From the NCBI GenBank assembly GCA_016931785.1, contig JAFGED010000118.1, positions 1 to 44,445 of the forward strand: 44,445 bases of DNA. The letters are read 5' to 3'. Below the pieces are notes generated by a model. It did no database searches, was not told the DNA's origin, and worked only from the letters and a program-made list of their open reading frames with translations. The translations under genes were made by a program, and so were the position numbers. Positions 26,501-35,415 of this stretch are shown in pieces; the first letter of the stretch is position 1; each line of letters begins with the position of its first letter. Origin of the DNA: Anaerolineae bacterium (GTDB lineage Bacteria; Chloroflexota; Anaerolineae; B4-G1).

Positions 26501-29500
26501 ATGCAATCCTCAAGAAGAATCACTTGGACCCTCGTCCCATTTGCGCTGGCGCTCGTTTTGCTGGTAATATGCACCAGCGCGACCGCCGGACAGGCGCTTG
26601 CTCCGCAAACCACGCCGGCACCGGGCGGTCCCATCGAGCCAGCCCTGCTGCGAGCATTGGCAGAAACGGAACCCGATGGCACCATACGTGCTATCGTATA
26701 TCTACGCGACCAGACGGATGTAAGCTCAGCCGCCGCCGATGCGTCGAGTGCAGATGAGGCTCGCGCCCACGTCATCGCGGCGCTACAGGATACGGCAACC
26801 CGATCGCAGGTCTCGCTCGTCCCCTACCTGGACGAGTCAAAAGCCACCGGCGATATCGAGCAATACACCCAATTCTGGGTCGTCAATGCCATCGCCGTCC
26901 AAGCCCGACCGGCGGTCATCCACGAACTGGCCACCCGCCCCGAAGTCGCCTCCGTACAGCTCGACCACTACCGCCAGTGGATCGTAGAAGAAATCTCAAA
27001 TCTCCAATCTCAAAATTCAAGCCAAAGGCCGGAAACCCCACAACCTGCGGTCCAGAATCTGCAATCCGTCGAGTGGGGCGTATCCCAAATCCGCGCCGAC
27101 GAGGTCTGGGCCTCGCTCCACATCTCCGGCACCGGCGCGGTCGTGGCGGGGATGGATACAGGGGTGGACTGGATCCATCCGGCGCTGCAGGGCAACTACC
27201 GGGGTTACGACCCTCACGGCCCGGCCAACCACGCCTACAGTTGGTACGACGCCACCGACCTGGGTGCGGTCTATCCGGTAGACGACCACGGTCACGGCAC
27301 GCACACGATGGGCACCGTCGCCGGGCAAGGCGGCATCGGCGTCGCGCCAGGCGCACGGTGGATTGCTGTCAAGGCATTCAACAACGCCGGAGGCGCCTAC
27401 GACTCGTGGATCCACGCCGGGTTCCAATGGCTGCTGGCCCCCGGCGGCAATCCGGCGCTGGCCCCCGACGTGGTCAACTGCTCCTGGGGCAACAACAACG
27501 GCTATGTGACCGCCTTCCAATCCGACCTGCAAGCGCTGCGGGCAGCGGGTATCTTTGCCGTCTTTTCCAGCGGGAACAACGGCCCCGGCGCGGGCACGGT
27601 CGGCTCGCCCGCTTCCCTGCCGGAGGCATTCGCCGTCGGCGCGACCGATGAATACGACCAGGTCACCAACTTTTCCAGCCGCGGCCCCTCCCCATGGGGA
27701 GAGGTTCGGCCGCACGTGGCCGCGCCCGGCATCCGCGTGCGCTCCAGCCTGCCCGGCGGAGGGTACGGTCTGAGGCAAGGCACGTCGATGGCCGCCCCGC
27801 ACGTCTCCGGCGTCGTCGCACTGCTGCGCTCGGTCAGTCCCACGCTGAGCATCGCCTGCACCGCGCGCGCCATCACCAGCACCGCCGCGCCCCTGGGCGC
27901 TTCCCTGCCCAACAACGACACCGGCTGGGGCCGGGTCGACGCCTTCGCCGCCGTGGCCTCGCTGGCCCACCCCGGCTTTATCACCGGGACGGTGACGCAG
28001 GCGGGGGACGGCACGCCCATCGAAGGGGCGCTCGTTTCCGCCGCGCCCCACGCTGGCGCGGGCGGCGGCACGACCGCCACCGACGCGGGCGGCCACTACG
28101 AGCTGGCGCTGGCCCCCTCCACTTACGATGTGGCCGTCTCGGCCTTTGGCTACGCGCCGGCCACGGTCTGGGCAGTGGGGGTGACGACCGATACGACGAC
28201 CGTGGTGGACGTCCCCCTCACCGCGCTACCGGCGGGCGCCCTACAAGGCCAGATCACCGACGCGGCAACCGGCCAGCCGATCACCGCCACCGTGACCGCG
28301 CTGAGCACGCCGCGAGAGACCACGACCAGCGCCTATACCTTCACCCTGCCCGCGGGCACCTACACCGTCCGCGCCCGCAGCCTGGGCTACCGGGTGGTCA
28401 CCGCCACGGCGACGATCACCGCCGGACAGGTCACCACCGCCGATCTGGCCCTGCCGCCCGCTCCATCCATCCTGCTGGTCGATAGCGGCCGCTGGTACAA
28501 CGAAAGCCAAGCCGCCTATTATCGCCAGGCGCTGGACGATCTGGCCTACGCCTACGACGAGTGGCCCATCCGCCGCCTGCCCGACGACCTGCCCACGGCA
28601 TCCGACCTGCAGTCGTACGACATCGTGATCTGGACTGCCCCGGCGGATGCCCCCGCCTACATCGGCGCGGAGGACGCGGTCACGGGCTACCTCTCCGCCG
28701 GCGGGCGGCTGTTCCTCAGCGGGCAGGATATCGGCTTCCTGGACGACTATTGGAGTCATAGCCCCTATTATCGGGACTATCTGAAGGTCCGCCTGGCGCG
28801 GGATAACGCCAATAACTGGGCGCTAGAGGGATCACCGGATGACCTCTTTGCCGGGCTCACGATCACCATCACCGGCTCCGGCGGGGCCGATAACCAGGGC
28901 TTTCCCGACGAGATCGCCGTCATCGATCCCGATGCCGCCGCGCCGGTGTTCGCCTACGCGGAAGGCGGCTGCGGAGGCGTGCGCGTGGGCACCTGCCTGG
29001 ACTATCGCGCACTCTATCTCTCCTTCGGCTTCGAGGCCATCGACGATCGAGCGGCCCGCCGGGAGGTGCTGGACCGCGTGCTGGATTGGCTATCGGCCGA
29101 TCCTCCCGCTGCGGGTCTGGAAGTGACGCCCGCATCCCAAACACGCGTCGGCCCGCCCGGCGCCGCCGTCACCCACACGCTGCGGGTGCGCCACGTGGGC
29201 CAGGCAGGCAGCACCGATACCTTCACCCTCACGCTCGACGGTGCGTCGTGGCCCAGCGAGTTGAGCGCATCCGCCCTAACGCTATCCCCATGCACCTCGG
29301 CCACCGTCGTCGTGACCGTCACCATCCCCGCCTCCGCCGCGTGGGACGCGCGGGACGTGATCACGCTGGCCGCCCGCTCCACCCTCTCCCCCACCCTGGC
29401 CCAGACCGCCACCATCACCAGCAAGGCCCCCGCGCCCGTGCTGCTGGTGGATGACGACATCTTCTACGAGCAGCGGGAGAAATACGAGACGGCGCTGGAC

Positions 29501-30829
29501 GAGGCGGGCATCCCCTACGACTTTTGGCAGACGTGCCCCGCGACCGGTTGGTGCGTGGAGGACAGCCCCCCGCTGGAGGTCCTGCAATGGTACCCCGTCG
29601 TCGTGTGGTGGACCGGCTACGACTGGTTTCGCCCGCTGACCGCCGACCAGACCGTCACGCTGGCGGCCTATCTCGACGGAGGCGGGCGGCTGCTCCTCTC
29701 GTCCCAGGATTTTTTGTACTACCACCACGACAAGCCGTTCAGCCAGGGTTACTTGGGCGTGCTGAATTACGCCGAGGAGGCCCTGCCTGCGCTGGCGCGA
29801 GGCGCGCCGGGGGACCCCATCGGTGCAGGGCTGGGACCGTGGGCGCTCGACTATCCCTTCGAGAACCTGGCAGACGCGGTCGAGCCGACGCCGGGCACCG
29901 CCGTGTCCTTCCGTGATGAAGCCCGGCGCGGGATTGGGCTGGCGCGCCGGGACGGGGATCACGCTACGACCTTTTTCGCCTTCCCCTTCGAGGCGCTGCC
30001 AGAGGAGGTGCGTCCCGAGGTTATGCGGCAGACCGTGGGCTGGCTCTCCTGGCTGGGCAGCTCGACCTTCCAAACATCCCCCCCTGTGGAGGGGATTGCG
30101 GGGGGGCAAACCCTCACCTACACCGCCGTGCTGCGCAACGACGGCCCCGCCACGATCACCGCCTCGTTCTCTAACACCCTACCGTTGAGCTTGACATGGG
30201 TCGGCGGCAGCCTGACGGGTCCGGCATCCTACGATGCGCCCGCCCGCCGGGTCTCCTGGGAGGGGCCGTTAGCGGCAGGGGCCAGCCTGACCATCACCTA
30301 CCAGGCCACGGCGACGACCGGCCTCCCCGCTCTCACCCAGATCGCCAACACGGCTCGACTGGGCATAGAGGATCAGGCCATTCACTTCCGCCGCACCGCC
30401 GTGGTGCGGGTCAGCGCGCCGGACCTCACCCACTCGACGCTGCGGTGCGATCCCTCACCCGCCCAGTTCGGCGGCACGGTCACCTGCACGCTGGCGATCG
30501 TCAACGCCGGACCCGGCGACGCGCCCACGGCGGTGGTCACGAACGTCCTGCCGTCCGGCGCCACGTTCATCACCTCATCCCTGACGCTGGAGGGCGGCGG
30601 CGCGATAACCGAGGTGCTGACCGACACCCTACGCTGGACCGGGCCCCTGAGCGCCGGAGCGAGCGTGACCGTGACCTATCAGCTGGCGCTGTCCACCACT
30701 CTCGATTCTCTACCCGCTTACACCGTAGCCTTTCTGGAGGACGGCACCGGAGGCGCGTGGGAGCGACCGGCGTGGATCGTCGCGGATATGCAAAAGATCT
30801 ATCTGCCGGTAGTGCTCGGTAGCCCATAA
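26501..30829 (+). CDS. Large secreted subtilisin-like serine protease (S8) with C-terminal modules
   Basis: The 1442-residue product has a signal peptide (about 1-30), a prodomain (about 55-160) and an S8 catalytic domain (about 205-480) with Asp219 (GMDTGVD), His265 (DHGHGTHTMG), oxyanion Asn359 (SSGNNGPG) and Ser429 (GTSMAAPHVSG). Two carboxypeptidase-regulatory-like repeats follow, then two Rossmann/GATase-like modules (SILLVDSGRWYNESQAAYY; PVLLVDDDIFYEQREKYETA), a beta module between them, and two DUF11-like repeats at the end. It should be a secreted or surface peptidase; the tail may bind polymer or wall. There is no LPxTG or membrane anchor at the C-terminus. Heptamer repeats (26991-27025) form a linker between prodomain and catalytic domain, and a C/G palindrome (30078-30106) codes for SPPVEGIAGG. 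GAGG precedes the ATG. Confidence 0.88.
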   Translation: MQSSRRITWTLVPFALALVLLVICTSATAGQALAPQTTPAPGGPIEPALLRALAETEPDGTIRAIVYLRDQTDVSSAAADASSADEARAHVIAALQDTATRSQVSLVPYLDESKATGDIEQYTQFWVVNAIAVQARPAVIHELATRPEVASVQLDHYRQWIVEEISNLQSQNSSQRPETPQPAVQNLQSVEWGVSQIRADEVWASLHISGTGAVVAGMDTGVDWIHPALQGNYRGYDPHGPANHAYSWYDATDLGAVYPVDDHGHGTHTMGTVAGQGGIGVAPGARWIAVKAFNNAGGAYDSWIHAGFQWLLAPGGNPALAPDVVNCSWGNNNGYVTAFQSDLQALRAAGIFAVFSSGNNGPGAGTVGSPASLPEAFAVGATDEYDQVTNFSSRGPSPWGEVRPHVAAPGIRVRSSLPGGGYGLRQGTSMAAPHVSGVVALLRSVSPTLSIACTARAITSTAAPLGASLPNNDTGWGRVDAFAAVASLAHPGFITGTVTQAGDGTPIEGALVSAAPHAGAGGGTTATDAGGHYELALAPSTYDVAVSAFGYAPATVWAVGVTTDTTTVVDVPLTALPAGALQGQITDAATGQPITATVTALSTPRETTTSAYTFTLPAGTYTVRARSLGYRVVTATATITAGQVTTADLALPPAPSILLVDSGRWYNESQAAYYRQALDDLAYAYDEWPIRRLPDDLPTASDLQSYDIVIWTAPADAPAYIGAEDAVTGYLSAGGRLFLSGQDIGFLDDYWSHSPYYRDYLKVRLARDNANNWALEGSPDDLFAGLTITITGSGGADNQGFPDEIAVIDPDAAAPVFAYAEGGCGGVRVGTCLDYRALYLSFGFEAIDDRAARREVLDRVLDWLSADPPAAGLEVTPASQTRVGPPGAAVTHTLRVRHVGQAGSTDTFTLTLDGASWPSELSASALTLSPCTSATVVVTVTIPASAAWDARDVITLAARSTLSPTLAQTATITSKAPAPVLLVDDDIFYEQREKYETALDEAGIPYDFWQTCPATGWCVEDSPPLEVLQWYPVVVWWTGYDWFRPLTADQTVTLAAYLDGGGRLLLSSQDFLYYHHDKPFSQGYLGVLNYAEEALPALARGAPGDPIGAGLGPWALDYPFENLADAVEPTPGTAVSFRDEARRGIGLARRDGDHATTFFAFPFEALPEEVRPEVMRQTVGWLSWLGSSTFQTSPPVEGIAGGQTLTYTAVLRNDGPATITASFSNTLPLSLTWVGGSLTGPASYDAPARRVSWEGPLAAGASLTITYQATATTGLPALTQIANTARLGIEDQAIHFRRTAVVRVSAPDLTHSTLRCDPSPAQFGGTVTCTLAIVNAGPGDAPTAVVTNVLPSGATFITSSLTLEGGGAITEVLTDTLRWTGPLSAGASVTVTYQLALSTTLDSLPAYTVAFLEDGTGGAWERPAWIVADMQKIYLPVVLGSP
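26991..27025. repeat. CAATCTC heptamer repeat in the subtilase gene
   Basis: Units AAATCTC, AAATCTC, CAATCTC and AAAATTC code for ISNLQSQNSS at the prodomain-catalytic domain boundary, near where maturation cleavage is expected. Confidence 0.7.
30078..30106. repeat. C-run/G-run palindromic element in the subtilase gene
   Basis: C7 (30078-30084), TGTGGA, a G4 run, ATTGC and G7 (30100-30106) keep the frame open. The element lies just before the first DUF11-like repeat. Confidence 0.65.
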
Positions 30830-30867
30830 AGGCCTGTGAAGACAACTCCTTGGACCGCAGTCGAAAA

Positions 30868-30923
30868 CGGTAACCTTGCGGTAACCTATGGGTGAATCCC
30901 CAGTAACTATGCTGTGGTATACT
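30868..30923 (+). promoter_or_regulatory. Box A: four 11-bp direct repeats plus -10, upstream of lipoprotein 1
   Basis: Units begin at 30868, 30879, 30890 and 30901 (CGGTAACC, CGGTAACC, GGGTGAAT, CAGTAACT), exactly 11 bp apart. The -10 TATACT begins at 30918, 17 bp after the start of the fourth unit, with TG two bases before it. No -35 hexamer is present; the fourth unit takes its place, as in PhoB-activated promoters. Confidence 0.82.
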
Positions 30924-30944
30924 GTCTCTGAAAGCCGATCAAAA

Positions 30945-31931
30945 ATGAGAGATGCACCTTTGCGCAAGATCATTATCCTATCCTTGCTCGCCTACCCATT
31001 GTTACTGGGCTGCGCGGTAGGCGTCGTCCAGCAGGCGGAGCTTTCGCCCGCCGCCCCCACCGCTGCCTCGACGTCGAGCGCTACACCGCAGCCGGCGGCG
31101 ACGTCCGAAACGACGAGCACGCCTGTGCCAACTACGACGCCTGTTCCCTCGATCATGCCAACCGCAACGCCAGTTCCTCCCTTGCCGACCAAAAGACCGG
31201 ATTCAGGCCCCGCCATTCTCTACTTCCGGGCCAACGTGGCGGAGGCCGATCCGGGCGACACGATCGTGCTGGAATGGGAAAGCGTGGGCGCCACCAAGGC
31301 CATCATCTACCAGATCCCGCCGAGTTACCAGATGCCCCAATCCGGCTGGGACGTGGCTGCCAGCGGCGCCCTCTCACACCAGATCGAGCCGCACGAGCGT
31401 AACTGGGTCATGTTCCAACTCTATGTGTACGACGCGGCCGAACGCTCGGCCAGCGCCAGCCTGACGGTGCCCCTGCGCTGCCCCGATCCCTGGTTCTTCT
31501 CGCCCGCGCCAGATGTGTGCCCGACATCCCCAGTCACCAGCGCCGCCGCCGAGCAGCATTTCGAGCGCGGCACGATGATCTGGATCGAGGAGCTGGACCG
31601 CATCTACGTGCTGTACGCCGACGACGTGCACAGCCCCAAGTGGCAGGGCTTTAACGACGAGTGGGACGAGAGCGTGCCCGACCGCGATCCAACGCTCACC
31701 CCGCCCGATGGCCTCTACCAGCCAATACGGGGATTCGGGTTGGTCTGGCGGCAAAACCCCACGGTGCGCGAGCGGCTCGGATGGGCCATCGACGAGGAGA
31801 CGGGTTTCGAGACCATCGTGCAGCACACGACGCTGTACAAGTACAACTCCACCTACCTGCGCGCGCTCGATGACGACGTCTGGCACCTGGGTCCAGAGAT
31901 GAGCAGTTGGGAAAAGATCGCAGTCGAATGA
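30945..31931 (+). CDS. Lipoprotein 1: P/T linker, Ig-like module and GLYQPxRGFG domain
   Basis: The 328-residue product has a lipoprotein signal ending in LLLGC (lipid-modified Cys23), then AVGVVQQ. It has a P/T/S linker to about 87, an Ig-like module (about 88-178; DPGDTIVLEWESVGA), a pair of conserved cysteines (about 179 and 192) and a C-terminal domain (about 200-325). That domain carries FERGTMIW, IYVLY, GLYQPIRGFGLVWRQNP, RERLGWA and ETGFET. It should sit on the outer face of the cytoplasmic membrane. I start at ATG 30945 because the promoter -10 is at 30918; an earlier ATG at 30888 would lie within the promoter. I do not recognise the C-terminal domain. Three other genes here encode it. 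Confidence 0.78.
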   Translation: MRDAPLRKIIILSLLAYPLLLGCAVGVVQQAELSPAAPTAASTSSATPQPAATSETTSTPVPTTTPVPSIMPTATPVPPLPTKRPDSGPAILYFRANVAEADPGDTIVLEWESVGATKAIIYQIPPSYQMPQSGWDVAASGALSHQIEPHERNWVMFQLYVYDAAERSASASLTVPLRCPDPWFFSPAPDVCPTSPVTSAAAEQHFERGTMIWIEELDRIYVLYADDVHSPKWQGFNDEWDESVPDRDPTLTPPDGLYQPIRGFGLVWRQNPTVRERLGWAIDEETGFETIVQHTTLYKYNSTYLRALDDDVWHLGPEMSSWEKIAVE

Positions 31932-32169
31932 TTGCGGGCCCATGGGGGTGTTTGTAGTTGGGGGCAACACTGCACTTGGAAATAGCCCTTGGCAGATGTT
32001 TTCTCCCCCCTCCAACTCCCCCCGCTAGGGGGAGAGTTCGGCTTCCCCCCCAGCGGGGGGGATTGAGGGGGGGGAGAGATGCCTGATCGAAAAGGACGCG
32101 AAATGCAAGTCCCAGAGGACAAACACACCCGAGCCCATCCGTGACTTTTCTTCCAGGGGCAAAATGGGA
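31932..32169. repeat. Gap with nested C-run/G-run palindromes
   Basis: From 32002 to 32077, runs of C6, C6, G5, C7, G7 and G8 alternate, forming two hairpins (32014-32038 and 32045-32061) that may also pair on a larger scale. ATTGA links the last two G runs, as in the other copies. No T run follows. No gene is seen in this gap of about 270 bp. Confidence 0.7.
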
Positions 32170-32175
32170 TATAAT
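32170..32175 (+). promoter_or_regulatory. TATAAT -10 box for the regulator-kinase pair
   Basis: A perfect TATAAT lies 30 bp before the ATG, with no clear -35 hexamer and no 11-bp repeats, so the pair does not appear to be under the operator found at its neighbours. Confidence 0.4.
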
Positions 32176-32205
32176 GACGGCAGCGCCCAGAGGGTTAAAA
32201 ATCCT

Positions 32206-32886
32206 ATGGAAACCAAAATCCTGTTGGTCGACGACAATCCGAACGTGATCTCCTTCGTCCAGCCGGCGCTGGAGCGCGCTGGCTACCGCGTGACGACGGC
32301 AGGTGACGGGCCGGATGCCCTTTACCAGGCCGAGACGGTCAACCCCGACCTGATCGTGCTCGATATCGAGATGCCCGAGCTGAACGGGTTGGAGGTATGC
32401 CGCCAGTTGCGCGAGCGCGGCGACGAGACGCCCGTCATCTTCCTCACCGTGCGCGACGCCGTCACCGACCTGGAGCTGGGCTTTGAGTTCGGGGCTGATG
32501 ATTACGTCACCAAGCCCTTTGACGTGCGCGTGCTCCTGGCGCGCATCAAGGCCCGGCTGCCACCGCGCTCCGTGGAGATCGACGGCTACCTGCGCGTCGA
32601 CGCGGCCAGGCGCAAGGTGTGGGTGCTAAAGGAAGCTGACTGGCAAGAAATCGAGCTGGCCCCAAAGGAGTTCGACCTGCTCCAGCACCTGGTCTATAAC
32701 GCCGGGCGGGCCATCGGCAAGTCCACACTGCTGGAGCAGGTGTTCGATTACCCCGACGACGTCGAGACAAAGACGGTGGAAAAGCACATCTGGGCCCTGC
32801 GTCAGAAACTGGAGCCCGACCCCAAGTCGCCCCGCTACATCCTGAACGTGCGCGGCGTGGGCTACAAGTTCGAGGACTATCGCTGA
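32206..32886 (+). CDS. OmpR/PhoB-family response regulator within the lipoprotein island
   Basis: The 226-residue product has a receiver domain (Asp9-Asp10, phospho-acceptor Asp53 in LIVLDIEMPELNG, Lys in DDYVTKPF) and a winged-helix domain (about 125-226) with KEFDLLQHLV, the recognition-helix region TKTVEKHIWALRQKL and the wing VRGVGYKF. Proteins of this family bind direct repeats of about 11 bp as head-to-tail dimers. Its place between two genes with such repeats makes it the prime candidate for their regulator, but this is inference. I use ATG 32206 (METKILLVDD); the upstream frame would start at the promoter. Its stop overlaps the kinase ATG by one base (TGATG). Confidence 0.92.
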   Translation: METKILLVDDNPNVISFVQPALERAGYRVTTAGDGPDALYQAETVNPDLIVLDIEMPELNGLEVCRQLRERGDETPVIFLTVRDAVTDLELGFEFGADDYVTKPFDVRVLLARIKARLPPRSVEIDGYLRVDAARRKVWVLKEADWQEIELAPKEFDLLQHLVYNAGRAIGKSTLLEQVFDYPDDVETKTVEKHIWALRQKLEPDPKSPRYILNVRGVGYKFEDYR

Positions 32887-33980
32887 TGAGCGACTGGCTC
32901 ATCTACTTTGACCTGGTGGGCTTTCTCCTGGTGGCGCCGACGGTGATCGTCGTCGCGGGCCTGCTCGGGTTCGTCGTCGACTGGTGGTGGAGCCGCCGGG
33001 TGATACTGGACCGCTTTGCCGAGTTACTGGAGACGCTGGCCCAGGGCGCGCTGATCGTCCGCACCGATGGCAAGGTGGTGCTGGCCAACAGCGAGGCGCG
33101 CCAGTTGTGGGGCCGGGAGCCCTTTCCAAAGAGGATCACGGGGCCGCTGGCCGCGGTCGTGCAGGAGGCACAGCGGCAGCACGCCGCCGACGTGCGCAGC
33201 CTCGACGCGCCATCGGGCCTCAAGCTCCAGGTGCGGGCCACCCCGCTGCGCACGGGATTGACGCTCATCGTCCTCGAGGACCTCACCGCCAAGCGGTATC
33301 GCGAGGCGTTCTACCGCAACTTTGTCAGTAACGCCTCACACGAACTCAAGACGCCCCTGACGGTGATCCAGGGCCACGTGGCCGCCGTCAGCGAAGGGCT
33401 GGCCGAGGACGACGCGCGCCAGACCTCGCTGCGCATCGTGGCCCAGGAAGCCGCGCGCCTGACCCAATTGGTCGATAATCTGCTGCTGCTCTCCAAGCTA
33501 GAGATGCCGGATTTCGCCCTCGACCGCCGCCCGGTGAACCTGGAGGCCGTGGTCGAGGACGCCATCCTGCAGATGTCCGACCTGGCGGAGCAGCGGTCCA
33601 TCTCCCTGAACCTGCAGCGTGAGGGCCGCCTGCCCCGCATCTCGGCCGACCAGGCCCGTTTGAAGCAGGTGTTCATCAATCTGCTGGACAACGGCATCAA
33701 GTACAACCGCGAGGGCGGGTCGGTGACGGTGCGCCTCGCCGCGGACGAGAAACGCGTGATCGCCCGCGTGATCGACACCGGCGAGGGCATCCCGGCCCAG
33801 GACCTCCCCCACATCTTTGAGAAGCTGTACCGCGTCGAGCGGCGGCGGGGGCGCTACGTCGAGGGCAGCGGCCTGGGGCTCTCCATCGTGCAGCGCATCG
33901 TCGAGCAGCACGGCGGCGCCCTCTCCGCGGAGAGCCAGATAGGAGAAGGCACCACCTTCACGGTGACGCTGCCTCAGTAA
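32886..33980 (+). CDS. Sensor histidine kinase (PAS-HisKA-HATPase) within the lipoprotein island
   Basis: The 364-residue product has one hydrophobic segment (about 8-34), a PAS domain (about 43-135), HisKA with His152 in SHELKTP, and HATPase_c with NLLDN (265-269), DTGEGIP (297-303) and GSGLGLSIV (about 327-335). It has no large extracytoplasmic sensor, so the stimulus may reach it through the membrane, through the PAS domain, or through partner proteins such as the nearby lipoproteins (inference). The ATG overlaps the regulator stop by one base. The protein should donate phosphate to the regulator. Confidence 0.9.
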   Translation: MSDWLIYFDLVGFLLVAPTVIVVAGLLGFVVDWWWSRRVILDRFAELLETLAQGALIVRTDGKVVLANSEARQLWGREPFPKRITGPLAAVVQEAQRQHAADVRSLDAPSGLKLQVRATPLRTGLTLIVLEDLTAKRYREAFYRNFVSNASHELKTPLTVIQGHVAAVSEGLAEDDARQTSLRIVAQEAARLTQLVDNLLLLSKLEMPDFALDRRPVNLEAVVEDAILQMSDLAEQRSISLNLQREGRLPRISADQARLKQVFINLLDNGIKYNREGGSVTVRLAADEKRVIARVIDTGEGIPAQDLPHIFEKLYRVERRRGRYVEGSGLGLSIVQRIVEQHGGALSAESQIGEGTTFTVTLPQ

Positions 33981-34228
33981 CCAGCAAGCCGGGCCATAGA
34001 TAGCAGCCTCTCGTAGAACAACTGCCGCCTTCCCGCCGGATGATCGCCTGACAATCGGACGTCCTCCGTAGAGCATCCCTCCCGTAATCCGCGTATCATA
34101 GGTGCAGTGAGGCTCCCCGACGCTTCGCGCCGGGGAGCCTCCTAAGGGAAAAGCCCGAGCCCCACGTAAAGCGGGGGATTGAGAGGGTGACGGCAGCCCC
34201 CTGCGTAAGCTGTGCTTACACCTTTTCC
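33981..34228. other. Gap after the kinase with three hairpins
   Basis: An 11-bp perfect stem (34109-34119 with 34131-34141) has an 11-base loop. A palindrome-family remnant follows (34160-34187; CCCC, then GGGGG-ATTGA-GAGGG). A compact GTAAGC-TGT-GCTTAC hairpin (34205-34219) has TTTT four bases downstream (34223-34226), which may end the kinase transcript just before Box B. No gene is seen. Confidence 0.55.
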
Positions 34229-34284
34229 CCGTAACCTCACGGTAACCTGGCGGTAAATCTATGGTAACCCGGGTGTGGTAGCAT
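34229..34284 (+). promoter_or_regulatory. Box B: four 11-bp direct repeats plus -10, upstream of lipoprotein 2
   Basis: Units begin at 34229, 34240, 34251 and 34262 (CCGTAACC, CGGTAACC, CGGTAAAT, TGGTAACC). The -10 TAGCAT begins at 34279, again 17 bp after the start of unit four, preceded by GTGTGG. Confidence 0.82.
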
Positions 34285-34324
34285 GGTGAAGAAACTCAAA
34301 AGCATCAAGAAGGAGTTTATTCAC

Positions 34325-35350
34325 ATGCGCGAATTTGCCCTATTTCTGCTCAGTTGTCTGTTCCTAATGGCCTGCACAGCGGGCCCCGCTCAGCGCGAGG
34401 CAGCCGCACCCGATACGCCCGCCGTGCCGACGGGCAGTGTCACATCGCCCGCGCCGACTCGGACACCAGCCGCGACGCCTGCACCGGTCGCGGCCCCAAC
34501 ATCGCCCTCGACGGCGATTGCGGAGGCAGGCTCGACCCCGATCATTCACCACTTTCGTGCCAGCGTGAGAAAGGCCGCCACCGGCGACGTCACCGTGTTC
34601 GAAGACAACGGTTCCTGGCCGCCCGTCAAGGGACAAGCCGATCCCGGCGACACCATTGCGTTTGAATGGGAGACCACAGGGGCCATTCAAGCCACCCTCG
34701 GCATTCACCTCTCACAGCAGGTGCCCGTCGGCACCTCCGGCACCTTCACCTACGAGACGAAACCCGACCAGTGCGGCTGCGTCGTGTTCAGCCTCACGAC
34801 CACAAGGGGGGAGGGAGAAACCGACATCGCCACCATCCACATCCAATTCCCCTGCCCCACTTCCTTGTTCTTCTCTCCGGGATGGCGATCAGACTGTTGT
34901 GGCCAATGCGCCGACTTTGGCTGCCCCGAGCCGGCCTTCACCAGCGACGCCGCAGAGCAGCACTTTGAACGCGGCACGATGATCTGGATCAAGGAACGAG
35001 AAACGATCTACGTCCTGTTCGAGGACGTGCCACCGGGATCGGAACGGGCCGCCAAGCTGTTTGCCGACGAGTGGGACCCAAGCCAGCCCGACCACGCCCC
35101 CTCCCTCGCGCCGCCCGACGGTCTCTACCAACCGGTGCGCGGGTTCGGACTGGTCTGGCGGCAAAACCCCGAGGTGCGCGAGCGGTTGGGATGGGCGGTC
35201 GACCAGGAAACCGCCTTTACCACGACCGCGCAACGGGTGCCGGGATACGGAAGGCACTCATCGATCTATATACTCGCCCTCGACGGGAACGTCTGGCACT
35301 TGCAGAGCATTGGGTTCGGCTGTGGTTGGTCGAAAATCACGGTGGATTAG
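34325..35350 (+). CDS. Lipoprotein 2: P/T linker, Ig-like module and GLYQPxRGFG domain
   Basis: The 341-residue product has a signal ending in LFLMAC (Cys17) followed by TAGPAQRE, a linker rich in P, T, A and S, an Ig-like module with DPGDTIAFEWETTGA (about 108-122), and a cysteine-rich stretch (CPTSLFF, CCGQCADFGCP). The C-terminal domain shows FERGTMIW, IYVLF, GLYQPVRGFGLVWRQNP, RERLGWA and AFTTTAQ. The same architecture is seen in lipoproteins 1 and 6. I start at ATG 34325 because AAGGAG lies nine bases upstream; an earlier ATG at 34283 overlaps the -10 box. It is monocistronic; Box C follows directly after its stop. Its function is unknown. Confidence 0.78.
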   Translation: MREFALFLLSCLFLMACTAGPAQREAAAPDTPAVPTGSVTSPAPTRTPAATPAPVAAPTSPSTAIAEAGSTPIIHHFRASVRKAATGDVTVFEDNGSWPPVKGQADPGDTIAFEWETTGAIQATLGIHLSQQVPVGTSGTFTYETKPDQCGCVVFSLTTTRGEGETDIATIHIQFPCPTSLFFSPGWRSDCCGQCADFGCPEPAFTSDAAEQHFERGTMIWIKERETIYVLFEDVPPGSERAAKLFADEWDPSQPDHAPSLAPPDGLYQPVRGFGLVWRQNPEVRERLGWAVDQETAFTTTAQRVPGYGRHSSIYILALDGNVWHLQSIGFGCGWSKITVD

Positions 35351-35359
35351 GAGCTTCGA

Positions 35360-35415
35360 CGGTAACTTTTTGGTAACCCGGCGGTGAACTCGGGGGAACC
35401 CAGACATGATAATAT
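35360..35415 (+). promoter_or_regulatory. Box C: four 11-bp direct repeats plus -10, upstream of the lipoprotein 3-6 operon
   Basis: Units begin at 35360, 35371, 35382 and 35393 (CGGTAACT, TGGTAACC, CGGTGAAC, GGGGAACC). The -10 TAATAT begins at 35410, 17 bp after the start of unit four. A leader of about 135 bases follows; it holds a 34-codon frame that starts inside the -10 box and is probably not translated. Confidence 0.82.

Noticed and set aside
30868-30908. Possible CRISPR or tandem satellite
   Set aside because: Units are 11 bp and only four per site, with no spacers, no cas genes and a -10 box at fixed distance; a regulator site explains them better.
34109-34141. Intrinsic terminator after the kinase
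   Set aside because: The stem is strong but no T run follows; the smaller hairpin at 34205-34219 with a TTTT tract is the better candidate.
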